Source: Oceanipulchritudo coccoides
GTDB lineage: Bacteria > Verrucomicrobiota > Verrucomicrobiia > Opitutales > Oceanipulchritudinaceae
Reading direction: 5' to 3'
Length of the DNA: 64,000 bases
NCBI RefSeq assembly: GCF_010500615.1
Contig: NZ_JAAGNX010000001.1
Coordinates: forward strand, 697,531-761,530
Below are positions 28,501-36,151 of the stretch, piece after piece; the first letter of the stretch is position 1, and each line of letters begins with the position of its first letter. The notes below the pieces were generated by a model. That model was not told the origin of the DNA and searched no databases. It was given only the letters and a program-made list of their open reading frames with translations. The position numbers were made by a program, and so were the translations under genes.

Positions 28501-29421
28501 GATAAGTTTTATCAGGCCAAAGGCGGTGTTCAGAAAACACGGGGAACAGGCCTTGGCCTAGCCTTGGTGAAACGGTATGTGGATTGCCTTTCAGGTCAGG
28601 TTGAATTGAAGTCGGAACTCGGCAAGGGGTCCACTTTTCAGGTGGTCCTGCCAGTGGAAACGACCTCCCTTGAAGACGGGGAAACGGATATAGCTGGCAT
28701 CCAGGCAACCCGGTTGGAGGGTCTGGCCGTGCTTGTTGTTGAGGATATTGAATACAACCGGATTGTGTTGGAGGGACAATTGTCCCGGCTCGGTTGCAAG
28801 ATTGACTTTGCGGAAGATGGGCTTGAGGGGCTTGAAATGGCCATGAACAAGACATACGGGGTGATATTTCTCGATTGGGACCTTCCCGGCATGAAGGGCC
28901 TCGAGGTGGCTCGCCGGTTGCGGCAGGGCAATCACCTGGCCGAGGGAACCCATCTCATTGGCATGACCGCCTTCGCCACATCCGATGTCCGTGAAAAATG
29001 CCTCGCTGCCGGTATGGACGATTTCCTTACCAAGCCTCTCACGGGGCAACAGGTTGGGAGTCTTCTAACCAGACTGATCAAGGAGCGACCCTTGATCAAG
29101 GGCCGGGGGTTGCTTGCCGAGATGGACAATGGTCAATCGTGGGATGCAAACCTGGATCGCTGGTCAGTCTTTTATCATGGTTATCTGGATGAGCTTAAAG
29201 CCGCCATGGATACGAAGGAGCCAGAGGCTATCCGCAAAGCCGCTCACCGGCTTCTCGGGCACTTGAACATGCTGGAACTGCGTGATCTTCCCAACACCTT
29301 GAAAGACCTGCTCACTGTCGCACAGGAGGGTGACCTCATGGGCATCCATAAGGAGTGGGAAATCCTCTCGAAACAACTTGATCGATTCAGCGACGAGTTG
29401 GATCAGCTACGGCAGTCATGA
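25528..29421 (+). CDS. Hybrid sensor kinase: propeller sensor, Y_Y_Y, HisKA, HATPase, REC, Hpt
   Basis: A single-protein phosphorelay. A hydrophobic segment (LYFSQFILLTLSLWLFPLALVEG, near residues 37-60) should anchor or export the N-terminus. Residues 65-680 are repeated beta-propeller blades of the two-component-regulator type (for example WNVVWDRKGRAYLG; LALDADGMLWLGG). A Y_Y_Y-type beta domain (about 690-770) precedes the membrane helix at about 771-795. HisKA has His near 830 (NLSHEIRNPLNG), HATPase has N and G boxes (NLTSNAVKFT; DSGPGIP; GTGLGLAL), REC has acceptor Asp near 1116 (FLDWDLPG), and Hpt has His near 1240 (AAHRLLGHL). The start is GTG 25525 or ATG 25528. A stretch near 26281-26760 is far more A+T-rich than its surroundings. 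The response regulator gene converges 17 bases away. Confidence 0.9.
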   Translation: MNNHLDAAYFHGSEISSPQQPDPTTACALFKVDFSLYFSQFILLTLSLWLFPLALVEGDWRPDLGNPYLRELPAGDKVASEYTWNVVWDRKGRAYLGRERLWRWDGMELQPMGPDHFRLLRGLALDADGMLWLGGVNQFGVLNPEDGSYESRMDWIPEEHRNFGEVWKIHHNEEGLWMGTHNRLFRFKDGVVQVWKFAGLHRVIFHFVGESVFAHEADIGLWKIQNGNRELVNEEYELALKSLIYLEALANGDLLGLSDRGLFLINPKNLEIYKHVKIEEFSDVIISSVIRIHGYLVVGTISHGLFILDQSGSLIGQLDVGSSVKGEIILFVTKDIWGKLWILTDRSIWISDFNLSIGVLKDLGGLFDGRVNGIIWRESRIGVSSDIGFSEILLQKGKLPIHQKWSHYSSKFTVQYAGGYLFDRYSKILWTDGEELREVYNFPGEIMSFTVADGDVLWVSLSDRLLATRLDLSGGLELLWEMSTATSILRLGADEGGRVWGWSPHAPLLEIGKSGGSEMEPRWHEEICGLDLRRENHEFTMTEEGPVLVFKDKLLRQDLVTGSWMVGRFEHLNGMPEAVKFRSMGGMLKGWLIYRDEKLGCTLMKELEWPSQGDPVWQVIPWIDMTSLGQITVFEVVDGDPAKFLVGGSRGLLLAEESLPDELPEPQAPLIYGNGDLFESPPSLESRFGEELYGFRFSPPDGQVFHPLRFETRLKGLDSGWRAADFSSGRELGQLIEGTYNFEVHTLDPFGRASPVASVRIQIHPPWYRTVYAYLALVLVTLSLLLLIIWIILRWSRRQQTYLAGLVRERTADLEKANEFKDDFIANLSHEIRNPLNGVIGLIEQLKPGTPLPDRHVGALQGAAHYLQTTVEEVLDFAKLQSGELQIEKGLVDLNKVVNGVVEIYRSAASRKGVGLTAQVRVPEGIGILSDAAKINQIIGNLTSNAVKFTKAGSVHIGVVFIPDAEESGTVRIWVEDSGPGIPESEKAKIFDKFYQAKGGVQKTRGTGLGLALVKRYVDCLSGQVELKSELGKGSTFQVVLPVETTSLEDGETDIAGIQATRLEGLAVLVVEDIEYNRIVLEGQLSRLGCKIDFAEDGLEGLEMAMNKTYGVIFLDWDLPGMKGLEVARRLRQGNHLAEGTHLIGMTAFATSDVREKCLAAGMDDFLTKPLTGQQVGSLLTRLIKERPLIKGRGLLAEMDNGQSWDANLDRWSVFYHGYLDELKAAMDTKEPEAIRKAAHRLLGHLNMLELRDLPNTLKDLLTVAQEGDLMGIHKEWEILSKQLDRFSDELDQLRQS
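25561..25579. other. Short inverted repeat
   Basis: GGGAG and CTCCC are separated by nine bases, directly in front of the 61-residue ORF (minus strand) and inside the 5' end of the kinase gene. A possible operator or chance pairing. Confidence 0.2.
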
Positions 29422-29438
29422 AATTCTCATTACAGGAC

Positions 29439-30113
29439 CTATTCGTGAATATGGTAGCTTTCACTGAGCCCCATCTTGCGAAAGGAAGCTTTCCAGAACC
29501 CGGACTCCTGGGCGAAGCGAATCAACTCCGGGGTGCTGTGAACATCCAGCTTCCGGAATAGATTGCGCCGATGTGATTGAATAGAGGTGTCGCTGAGGCC
29601 AAGCCGCTGGCCAATTTCCAGATCGGATAGCCCGCCACCGATATAAGTGAGAATTTCCTGTTCCCGTTTGCTCAAGATTTTCTGGAAGGCGAGGGGATCG
29701 GCCTTCAATTTCCGGATTGTCAACTGCAGGCTTTTTGAAAAATAGCGCTTGTGTTGCTGTATTGCCCGGATGGCCTCGACCAGGACATCCATAGAGGCTT
29801 CGTTTTTGTCGATGAATCCCGAGAGGTTTAGTTGGTGGACCTGATGGATAGTCTTGATATCAGTCTCCGAGGAAATGGCCAGGATCCGGGTTGTCGGGTA
29901 TTTGTCGAGGACCGCCCGAGCGACCAGAATTCCTGACAACTTTGGGATAAGGATATCCAGAATGACCAAGTCCGGCTTGGAGTTGAGGATCATCTCAAGC
30001 GCTGACTCGCCGTCACCCGCTACGCCAACGACTTCCATCGAGAGCTTCTCCTTCAGCAGATTGACGAGGAATTCCTGGAACAGCAACTGGTCCTCAACGA
30101 CAATAACCTTCAT
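29439..30113 (-). CDS. Response regulator, NarL/FixJ (LuxR) type
   Basis: Receiver domain (residues 1-120) with acidic pocket VVEDQ at the N-terminus, phosphoacceptor Asp53 (VILDILIPK), Thr/Ser region ILAISSETD and conserved Lys in GFIDKNEAS. The C-terminal LuxR-type helix-turn-helix (about 144-205) includes LSKREQEILTYIGGG and IGQRLGLSDTSIQSHRRNLFRKLDV. Length 224 residues is typical of the NarL group. It is the probable output of the hybrid kinase encoded convergently next to it: phosphate would pass from that kinase's Hpt domain to Asp53. Target genes are unknown; the nearby YcaO-like unit is one candidate. Confidence 0.92.
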   Translation of the reverse strand: MKVIVVEDQLLFQEFLVNLLKEKLSMEVVGVAGDGESALEMILNSKPDLVILDILIPKLSGILVARAVLDKYPTTRILAISSETDIKTIHQVHQLNLSGFIDKNEASMDVLVEAIRAIQQHKRYFSKSLQLTIRKLKADPLAFQKILSKREQEILTYIGGGLSDLEIGQRLGLSDTSIQSHRRNLFRKLDVHSTPELIRFAQESGFWKASFRKMGLSESYHIHE

Positions 30114-30155
30114 GAAATTAGCTCTAACAGTAGCGATGTCTGGTGTAAAGTCTGC

Positions 30156-31628
30156 TCAATGATCCCACGGCATCCTTACAGACTCGCGGGGGAAGGACCA
30201 TGGTTCAGAGCGTTCCCACAGCTTGCCCGGATTCAGAATGCCATTCGGATCCAGTGCTTTCTTTATGGCTTTCATGGCAGCAATCTCTGCCGCCCCGTGC
30301 TGCAGGGAGAAAAAGGGTGACTTGGCCAAGCCGATTCCGTGCTCTCCGGAAATCGAACCGCCAAGTTCAATGACCTTATCCATCAGCCTGACAATTGCCT
30401 CCCGGGCTTTGATACTGTCCTTCTCCGAGGCATCGTCGTACATGATGTGTGCGTGGAAATTCCCATCAGCGGCATGTCCGAAAGTCGGGGTCGGAAGCTT
30501 TGTCTCGCGATGAAGGTTTTCAATAAAGTCCAATAGTTCCAGTTGGTGCTCAAATGGCACAACAACATCCTCATTCAATTTTCTTGGGCCGAGTTCAAAC
30601 ATCGCTTGAGAGCATGAACGCCTGACCTTCCACAGCAGTTCAGCCGTCTTTTCATCAATAGCCGTGATCCAGTCGCTGGTTGCCTGTTTGACCGTGGTCA
30701 AGACTCCCTGCATGGCGGTCTCGACCTCATGCTGATGGCCATCCACCTCGATGATCAAGATGGCCGGAGTTTCCTTGTCCTTCCATTTGATCAGGCACTG
30801 CGGCAAGTCATCGAGCAGGTGCGGATGTTTTCGTTCCCAGAACGAGAACGTGCAGGCGACAGTCTGGGAGTCCAGAAATTCCAACGCGGATGGGGTGGTG
30901 CCGGTCCTGAGGATTTGCTGGGAGCATTCAATTGCCGTTCGCGCATCTGGAAATACGGCGAGGCAAGTTGCCCGGAGCGGCGGCCTTGGAACAAGCCGCA
31001 TGACCGCTCCCGTGATGATGCCCAAGGTTCCTTCCGATCCAATCCACAAGTCACGGATGTTGTATCCGGCGGAGAACTTCTTCAAATTGGCTCCCCAGCG
31101 GACGAAATCCCCGGAGGCGAGAAAACCTTCCAGCGCGAGGACATAATCGCGAGTCACGCCGTACTTAGCGCCGCGCATGCCTCCCGCGTTGGTGGCAATT
31201 GTCCCGCCAACGGTCGCATGCTTCAGGGAGCCCGGGTCCGGCGGATAACTCAGCTGATAATCCGCCGCGGCCTGGTCGAGTTCCTCAAGAGTGACCCCCG
31301 GTTGGACAAACGCCATTCGGGCAACCGGATCAATGTGGATGTTTTTCCAACGGGAAAAGTCCAGCACCCAGCCATTTTCGGAGGGTGAAGTGGCGCCAGT
31401 GGTGGCGCTTCCAGCTCCCCGGGTGGTCACGGGAATGCTGAATTCGTTGGCCAATTCAAGAACTGTGGCTACCGCCTCTTCGTCCTCCGGGTAGATCCGG
31501 GCGGAGGGCATCCGGCTGTATCGCATGTTGTCCATTGATGCCGCGTACCGCTCTTGCTTCGAGGTCGCGACTTGGTCCGCGCCCAGGCGCTCAATCAAGG
31601 CCTTCGTTGCTTTTTCTGATTTGGACAT
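30156..31628 (-). CDS. FAD-linked oxidase, GlcD / D-lactate dehydrogenase type
   Basis: Oxidises a 2-hydroxy acid such as glycolate or D-lactate with FAD. The PP-loop-type FAD domain (about residues 40-215) has VTTRGAGSATTGA and GGTIATNAGGMRGAKYG. The C-terminal FAD-oxidase domain holds the His-rich substrate and metal region FGHAADGNFHAHIMY and ends with GSISGEHGIGLAK near residue 440, then PNGILNPGKLW. Length 490 residues matches GlcD and Dld proteins without a fused iron-sulfur domain. No glcE or glcF partner is nearby, so the D-lactate reading is slightly favoured. It diverges from ndk. Confidence 0.88.
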   Translation of the reverse strand: MSKSEKATKALIERLGADQVATSKQERYAASMDNMRYSRMPSARIYPEDEEAVATVLELANEFSIPVTTRGAGSATTGATSPSENGWVLDFSRWKNIHIDPVARMAFVQPGVTLEELDQAAADYQLSYPPDPGSLKHATVGGTIATNAGGMRGAKYGVTRDYVLALEGFLASGDFVRWGANLKKFSAGYNIRDLWIGSEGTLGIITGAVMRLVPRPPLRATCLAVFPDARTAIECSQQILRTGTTPSALEFLDSQTVACTFSFWERKHPHLLDDLPQCLIKWKDKETPAILIIEVDGHQHEVETAMQGVLTTVKQATSDWITAIDEKTAELLWKVRRSCSQAMFELGPRKLNEDVVVPFEHQLELLDFIENLHRETKLPTPTFGHAADGNFHAHIMYDDASEKDSIKAREAIVRLMDKVIELGGSISGEHGIGLAKSPFFSLQHGAAEIAAMKAIKKALDPNGILNPGKLWERSEPWSFPRESVRMPWDH

Positions 31629-31707
31629 TCAATACCTTAGCCCAGCTGGATTAACCTTGCCAGATCTCCCCACAGTTTCCTACTGGTTTTAAAAATTCAC
31701 ACTAATT

Positions 31708-32124
31708 ATGGAAAAGACTCTCATTATTCTCAAGCCCGATGCATTTGAAAAGCGGAAAGTCGGGGCAACCCTTTCCCGCTTCGAAGATGCCGGTTTCAAT
31801 ATTGTCGCCGCAAAACTACTCCAGCTCGACAGTCCGATGCTGAAGGAGCACTACGCGCATATTGCTGACAAACCCTTCTTCCCGGAGATCGAGGCCTTCA
31901 TGAGCTCGCGTCCGGTTTTGGTGGTGGTGATTGAGGGGAATTCCATCATTGACCGTGTGCGCAACCTCGTTGGCCCGACCAATTCGCTTGTTGCGGCAGC
32001 GGGAACAATCCGTGGCGATTGGGGCACTAACATGATGCTGAACATTGTCCATGCCTCGGACAGTCCCGAGAATGCCGCTGCTGAGATTAAGCGCTTCTTC
32101 GCCGAGGGTGAAGTGTTCGCTTAA
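31708..32124 (+). CDS. ndk: Nucleoside diphosphate kinase
   Basis: Equalises nucleoside triphosphate pools by passing the gamma-phosphate through a phosphohistidine. The catalytic His115 is in NIVHASDSPENA (most homologues have VHGSDS). The nucleotide-binding start EKTLIILKPDAFEKR and the GPTNSLVAAAGTIRGDWG segment are typical. Length 138 residues is normal. It converges with ispDF, 16 bases away. Confidence 0.96.
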   Translation: MEKTLIILKPDAFEKRKVGATLSRFEDAGFNIVAAKLLQLDSPMLKEHYAHIADKPFFPEIEAFMSSRPVLVVVIEGNSIIDRVRNLVGPTNSLVAAAGTIRGDWGTNMMLNIVHASDSPENAAAEIKRFFAEGEVFA

Positions 32125-32140
32125 AGCCCCACAGGGTTTA

Positions 32141-33331
32141 TCAACCGGCCAGTGTTGCGACCGCGTGGGCCGCAATACCAGCCGCTTTCCCAAGCGCCCC
32201 GATCTGTTCCTGGGTGGTGGCCTTGATGCCGATTTCTGTTTCCTGAAGTCCAAGGGTTTTGGAAAGCTGGCGTTTCATGCGCTCAAGATAGGGGGAGATC
32301 TTTGGTTTTTCAGCGATCAGGCTGGCGTCCACATTGAGCAGGCGATAGCCAAGCCGATCCGCTTCCTTGCAGGCCTTCTTGAGGATTTCCTGTGATGAAA
32401 TGCCCTTTATTCCCGCATCTGTATTGGGAAAATAATGTCCGATATCAGGGAGTCCGCAGCCCCCGAGGATGGCATCGGCAATGGCGTGGCTGAGGACATC
32501 CGCATCCGAGTGCCCGACCAGTCCCACATCTGAAGAGATGGCAATCCCGCCCAATATCAGGGGCAGGCCTTCTTTCAGACGGTGGATATCGTAACCGAAG
32601 CCAACTCGGAATGGGGGTCGTGAGGAATTATTCATGGTGTTCCTGGAAAGGAGTTTTTCGAGAAGTGGAAGATCAGCTGGACGGGTTAATTTCGGGTTTT
32701 GAAACACCGATTCCACAAGCAGGACGGGCAACCCCATTTCCTCGACGACGGCAAGATCATCGGTGACGGTTGCCTGCAGAGACTGATGCGCTTCCTCGAT
32801 CAGCGCTCTTGGAAAGGCCTGCGGTGTTTCCATTGCCCAAAGGTGCTCCCGAGGAAGCAGCTGACCCTTGGCGGGTTGCTCCAGCGGTAATTGCTCAAAT
32901 TGCCGAATCGTGTCCGTGACGCGGTGCGCAAGGGAAACTGCACAATCCATTTCCGTTACGGCGCTGCGGACCGCCTTTAACGCTGTAAGGTGGACAGCCG
33001 GCCGGGCGCAGTCGTGAATGGTCACGTATTTGCATTCCGAAGGAAGGATTTCCAATCCATTGAGCACGGATTCCTGACGCGCTGATCCGCCAAGTGTGTA
33101 GAAGACCGGCAAGCTAATCCGCTTTTTCCGGACAATGCTCTTCAGTTCCTTCCGCTGAAGATCATCCCTCGAAACAACCACCAGCGCATCCTGCGTTTCG
33201 CTTTGGATAAAGGCGTCCAGGACATGCTCAAAAACAGATTGCCCACCGATCTGGATGAGGATCTTGTCCCGTATCGAGGCGCCCATGCGATCACCTGAAC
33301 CACCGGCGAGAAGGATTGCGACATGCTCCAT
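32141..33331 (-). CDS. ispDF: Bifunctional IspD-IspF
   Basis: Two steps of the non-mevalonate isoprenoid pathway in one chain. Residues 1-228 are IspD (CDP-ME synthase: ILLAGGSGDRMGASIRDKIL, and IHDCARPAVH), which joins CTP to methylerythritol phosphate. Residues 234-396 are IspF (MEcPP synthase: RVGFGYDIHRLKEG, GHSDADVLSHAIADAILG, DIGHYFPNTD, and the C-terminal GIKATTQEQIGALGK). IspF metal ligands Asp and His (GYDIH) are present. Normally the two are separate genes; fused forms are known in several bacteria. The next pathway gene, ispE, diverges 47 bases away, so three of the steps are clustered. Confidence 0.95.
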   Translation of the reverse strand: MEHVAILLAGGSGDRMGASIRDKILIQIGGQSVFEHVLDAFIQSETQDALVVVSRDDLQRKELKSIVRKKRISLPVFYTLGGSARQESVLNGLEILPSECKYVTIHDCARPAVHLTALKAVRSAVTEMDCAVSLAHRVTDTIRQFEQLPLEQPAKGQLLPREHLWAMETPQAFPRALIEEAHQSLQATVTDDLAVVEEMGLPVLLVESVFQNPKLTRPADLPLLEKLLSRNTMNNSSRPPFRVGFGYDIHRLKEGLPLILGGIAISSDVGLVGHSDADVLSHAIADAILGGCGLPDIGHYFPNTDAGIKGISSQEILKKACKEADRLGYRLLNVDASLIAEKPKISPYLERMKRQLSKTLGLQETEIGIKATTQEQIGALGKAAGIAAHAVATLAG

Positions 33332-33378
33332 TCCAATAGCTTTGACTTGTCAGCCGCTTGAAATCAAATCTTGTTTTG

Positions 33379-34278
33379 ATGTCCTCCGAATCCCGCTCAG
33401 TGACTATTGCCTGTCCGGCCAAGATCAACCTCACACTCGCTATTCTGGGCCTCCGGGAAGATGGATTTCATGATTTGCACAGCGTGGTCGCCCAAACTGA
33501 CTACGGCGACAAGCTGGATCTTGTCTGGTCGGGTGCGGGTGATCCCTCAAAGGATCGTGTAGTTGTCGAAGGAGCGCTTATCCCGGAGGAGGTGAATTCA
33601 GTCCTCGCGGCCATCCGCCTTTTCCGGCTCAAGACGGGCTTTCATAAAGGGTCCATTACCGCTTGTTTGGAAAAGCAAATCCCGGTGGGCGCGGGCTTGG
33701 GTGGGGGAAGCAGCAACGCTGCCGGAGCCTTGAAGGCCCTGGCGAAACTCTTCCCGGATCTTTTCTGTGAATTAGACCTTTCTGAGCTCTCATCACAGAT
33801 TGGAAGTGATTGTCCGCTCTTCTTGAGCGACTTGCCCGTTCTCATGGAGGGACGCGGTGAACGGATCACGCCGCTTGCAGACAACTTGGCATCTCGCTTG
33901 AGGGGAAAGTCCGTCATTCTCTTCAAGCCACGGTTTTCGATCAACACGGCTGAGGCTTACCGCAGGCTGGCCGCCGGGAAATATTACACCAGCATCGGAC
34001 AAGCCGAGGCGGTCTATTCGGATTGGAAGGGTTCCAACTCTATTTTACCGGCACCGCTGAATGACTTTGAGCGCTTGCTGGGGTCCTGGATGCCGACTCT
34101 GCCTCTAGTTCTGGAGCGTTTGCGTTCCATTCACGGCATTGATGCGCGTCTCTCCGGAAGCGGAAGCGCTTGTTTTGCCTTTTCAGAGGGGGATTCGTCT
34201 GCTAAATCAAGGGTCATCGAAGAAATGCAGCAGGCTTGGGGTGAGGTGAATTGGATCGAGGAAATTCGCCTGAAATAA
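33379..34278 (+). CDS. ispE: 4-diphosphocytidyl-2-C-methyl-D-erythritol kinase
   Basis: GHMP-family kinase that phosphorylates CDP-ME, the step between IspD and IspF. The start at 33379 gives MSSESRSVTIACPAKINLTL; a TTG at 33358 would extend it by 7 residues. The phosphate loop is PVGAGLGGGSSNAAGAL near residue 100, and the C-terminal GSGSACFAF segment is the third GHMP motif. CPAKINLTLAILG with the conserved Lys is family-typical. Length about 299 residues is normal. It diverges from ispDF. Confidence 0.93.
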   Translation: MSSESRSVTIACPAKINLTLAILGLREDGFHDLHSVVAQTDYGDKLDLVWSGAGDPSKDRVVVEGALIPEEVNSVLAAIRLFRLKTGFHKGSITACLEKQIPVGAGLGGGSSNAAGALKALAKLFPDLFCELDLSELSSQIGSDCPLFLSDLPVLMEGRGERITPLADNLASRLRGKSVILFKPRFSINTAEAYRRLAAGKYYTSIGQAEAVYSDWKGSNSILPAPLNDFERLLGSWMPTLPLVLERLRSIHGIDARLSGSGSACFAFSEGDSSAKSRVIEEMQQAWGEVNWIEEIRLK

Positions 34279-34337
34279 TTCCTTGCAATGGGTCGGATCT
34301 CATTTCCGAATGCTAAGGTTCCTTTTCAGTTATTCAA

Positions 34338-36122
34338 ATGGTAAAAAACAATCAGGGAGAACGTAAATTTTCAGGCATCGCCGCCGCCCCGGGCGTCGTC
34401 CATGGCCCCCTGTTCAGTTTTCACCAAGGCGAATTGGAAGTCCCCCGTTACTCGGTCCCTCCGGAGCGGAAAGAGGAAGAAATAGCCCGTTTTGAGCAGG
34501 GCCTGATGGAGACGCGCCGACAGATTTCGGCGATTCGTGCTGAGGTGGAGGAAAAAGTCGGCGAGGAGGAAGCCTCCATTTTTGATGCGCACCAGTTGGT
34601 CCTTGAGGACCGTGCCCTGATTGAAGACACGATCCAGGAAGTCGTGGAAACCGGCTTCAATATTGAATACTGCTTTCACGAGGTCGCGAATCGCTATATC
34701 GATGCCTTTGCCCAGATTGATGATGATTACATCAAGGAGCGCGTTACCGATATACGGGATGTCACCAAGCGGTTGATTTTTAACCTGCTCGGGCGTGATC
34801 ACAAGAACCACGGATTCTCCGGCATGGGGAAGCACGTCTTGATCTCGACTGATTTAAGCCCTTCGGAAACGGCTCTTCTCGATGTTGATGAAGTGATGGG
34901 GATTGTCACCGAATCCGGAAGCCGGACCAGTCACAGCGTGATCATGGCCCGGTCACTCAATATTCCCTGTGTAGTGGGTGTTCATGACATCCTTGAAGCG
35001 GCTGATTTCGGGGAAGAAATTCTCGTCGATGGATACAAGGGCTTTGTCTATTTAAATCCTTCCCAGGAGACGCTTGAGCGCTATGGGCGACTTGCCACCG
35101 AGCAAAGGCACATTGAGGAGCGTTTTCTTGAAGAATTGAACGAGCCCTGTGTCACGCTTGATTCAGTCGAATTGAAGGTCATGCTGAACATTGAAGGGGT
35201 TGAAGGGCACGACCGCATGCAGAAGAGTGGGGCGGGCGGCATCGGCTTGTTTCGCACGGAGAATCTTTTCCTGTCATCTTCCACGTTTCCCTCTGAAGAT
35301 GAACAATTTGAAGTCTATAAAGGCCTTGTGCAGTGCATGAGTCCGAATCCTGTGACGATCCGAACCCTTGACCTGGGCGGGGACAAGAATCCTCACCGGA
35401 GCCTGACTGGATATCAGGAAGCCAATCCGTTTATGGGCTTTCGCGGGATTCGCTTCTGTCTGGAGCATTCGGATCTCTTCAAGGATCAGCTTCGGGCAAT
35501 CCTTCGGGCGAGCCAGTTCGGCGCGGTGAAAATCCTCTATCCAATGATTTCCAGCCTTGTTGAGCTGAAGCGTGCCAATGCTTTGCTCGAAGAGGCAAGG
35601 AAGGAACTGGAAGCGGAGAATGTCCCGATCGGATCCGATATTCAAAAGGGCGCCATGATTGAGGTGCCCAGTGCGGCCGTCATTACGGACCTTCTGGCGG
35701 ATCACTGTGATTTCTTTAGCATCGGGACAAACGATCTCATGCAATATCTGCTCGCTGTCGACCGGATCAACGATCGCATCGCTTACTTGTACGAGCCAAA
35801 TCAGCCATCCGTAATCCGCACCCTCAACTTCATTTTCAAGCAGGGCAAGATGCGGAACGTTCCGGTGAGCGTTTGTGGTGAGCTGGCTGCTGATCCGTTG
35901 TTTGCTCCACTCCTGATTGGCCTCGGTGCCTCGGACTTATCGGTTTCCCTGGGATCACTTGCCCAAATCAAGTATCTTATCCGACGCTTTAGCCTGCACG
36001 AGACCAAATTACTGGCTATCCGCTGCCTCCGTTGTGAGGACCCCGAAGCGATCAAAAAAGAGCTCGAAGCCTTTTATGAGAAAGCCATGGGCGAGACGAT
36101 CAAAGTGCTGAAGAGCATCTGA
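34338..36122 (+). CDS. ptsI: PEP-protein phosphotransferase (PTS Enzyme I)
   Basis: Takes phosphate from phosphoenolpyruvate onto a histidine and passes it to HPr. The N-terminus (FSGIAAAPGVVHGPLF) and phosphohistidine region ESGSRTSHSVIMARSLNIP (usually GG.TSHAAI) are recognisable, and the TIM-barrel PEP site contains GAGGIGLFRTENLFL, the TIRTLDLGGDK region and FFSIGTNDLMQYLLA. The Cys-bearing VCGELAADP segment lies near residue 515. Length 594 residues fits Enzyme I without the GAF domain of PtsP. No HPr gene or sugar permease is adjacent, so the PTS may be regulatory. Confidence 0.9.
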   Translation: MVKNNQGERKFSGIAAAPGVVHGPLFSFHQGELEVPRYSVPPERKEEEIARFEQGLMETRRQISAIRAEVEEKVGEEEASIFDAHQLVLEDRALIEDTIQEVVETGFNIEYCFHEVANRYIDAFAQIDDDYIKERVTDIRDVTKRLIFNLLGRDHKNHGFSGMGKHVLISTDLSPSETALLDVDEVMGIVTESGSRTSHSVIMARSLNIPCVVGVHDILEAADFGEEILVDGYKGFVYLNPSQETLERYGRLATEQRHIEERFLEELNEPCVTLDSVELKVMLNIEGVEGHDRMQKSGAGGIGLFRTENLFLSSSTFPSEDEQFEVYKGLVQCMSPNPVTIRTLDLGGDKNPHRSLTGYQEANPFMGFRGIRFCLEHSDLFKDQLRAILRASQFGAVKILYPMISSLVELKRANALLEEARKELEAENVPIGSDIQKGAMIEVPSAAVITDLLADHCDFFSIGTNDLMQYLLAVDRINDRIAYLYEPNQPSVIRTLNFIFKQGKMRNVPVSVCGELAADPLFAPLLIGLGASDLSVSLGSLAQIKYLIRRFSLHETKLLAIRCLRCEDPEAIKKELEAFYEKAMGETIKVLKSI

Positions 36123-36151
36123 TCTGGAAATCTGGTTTAGAAAACGAAACC

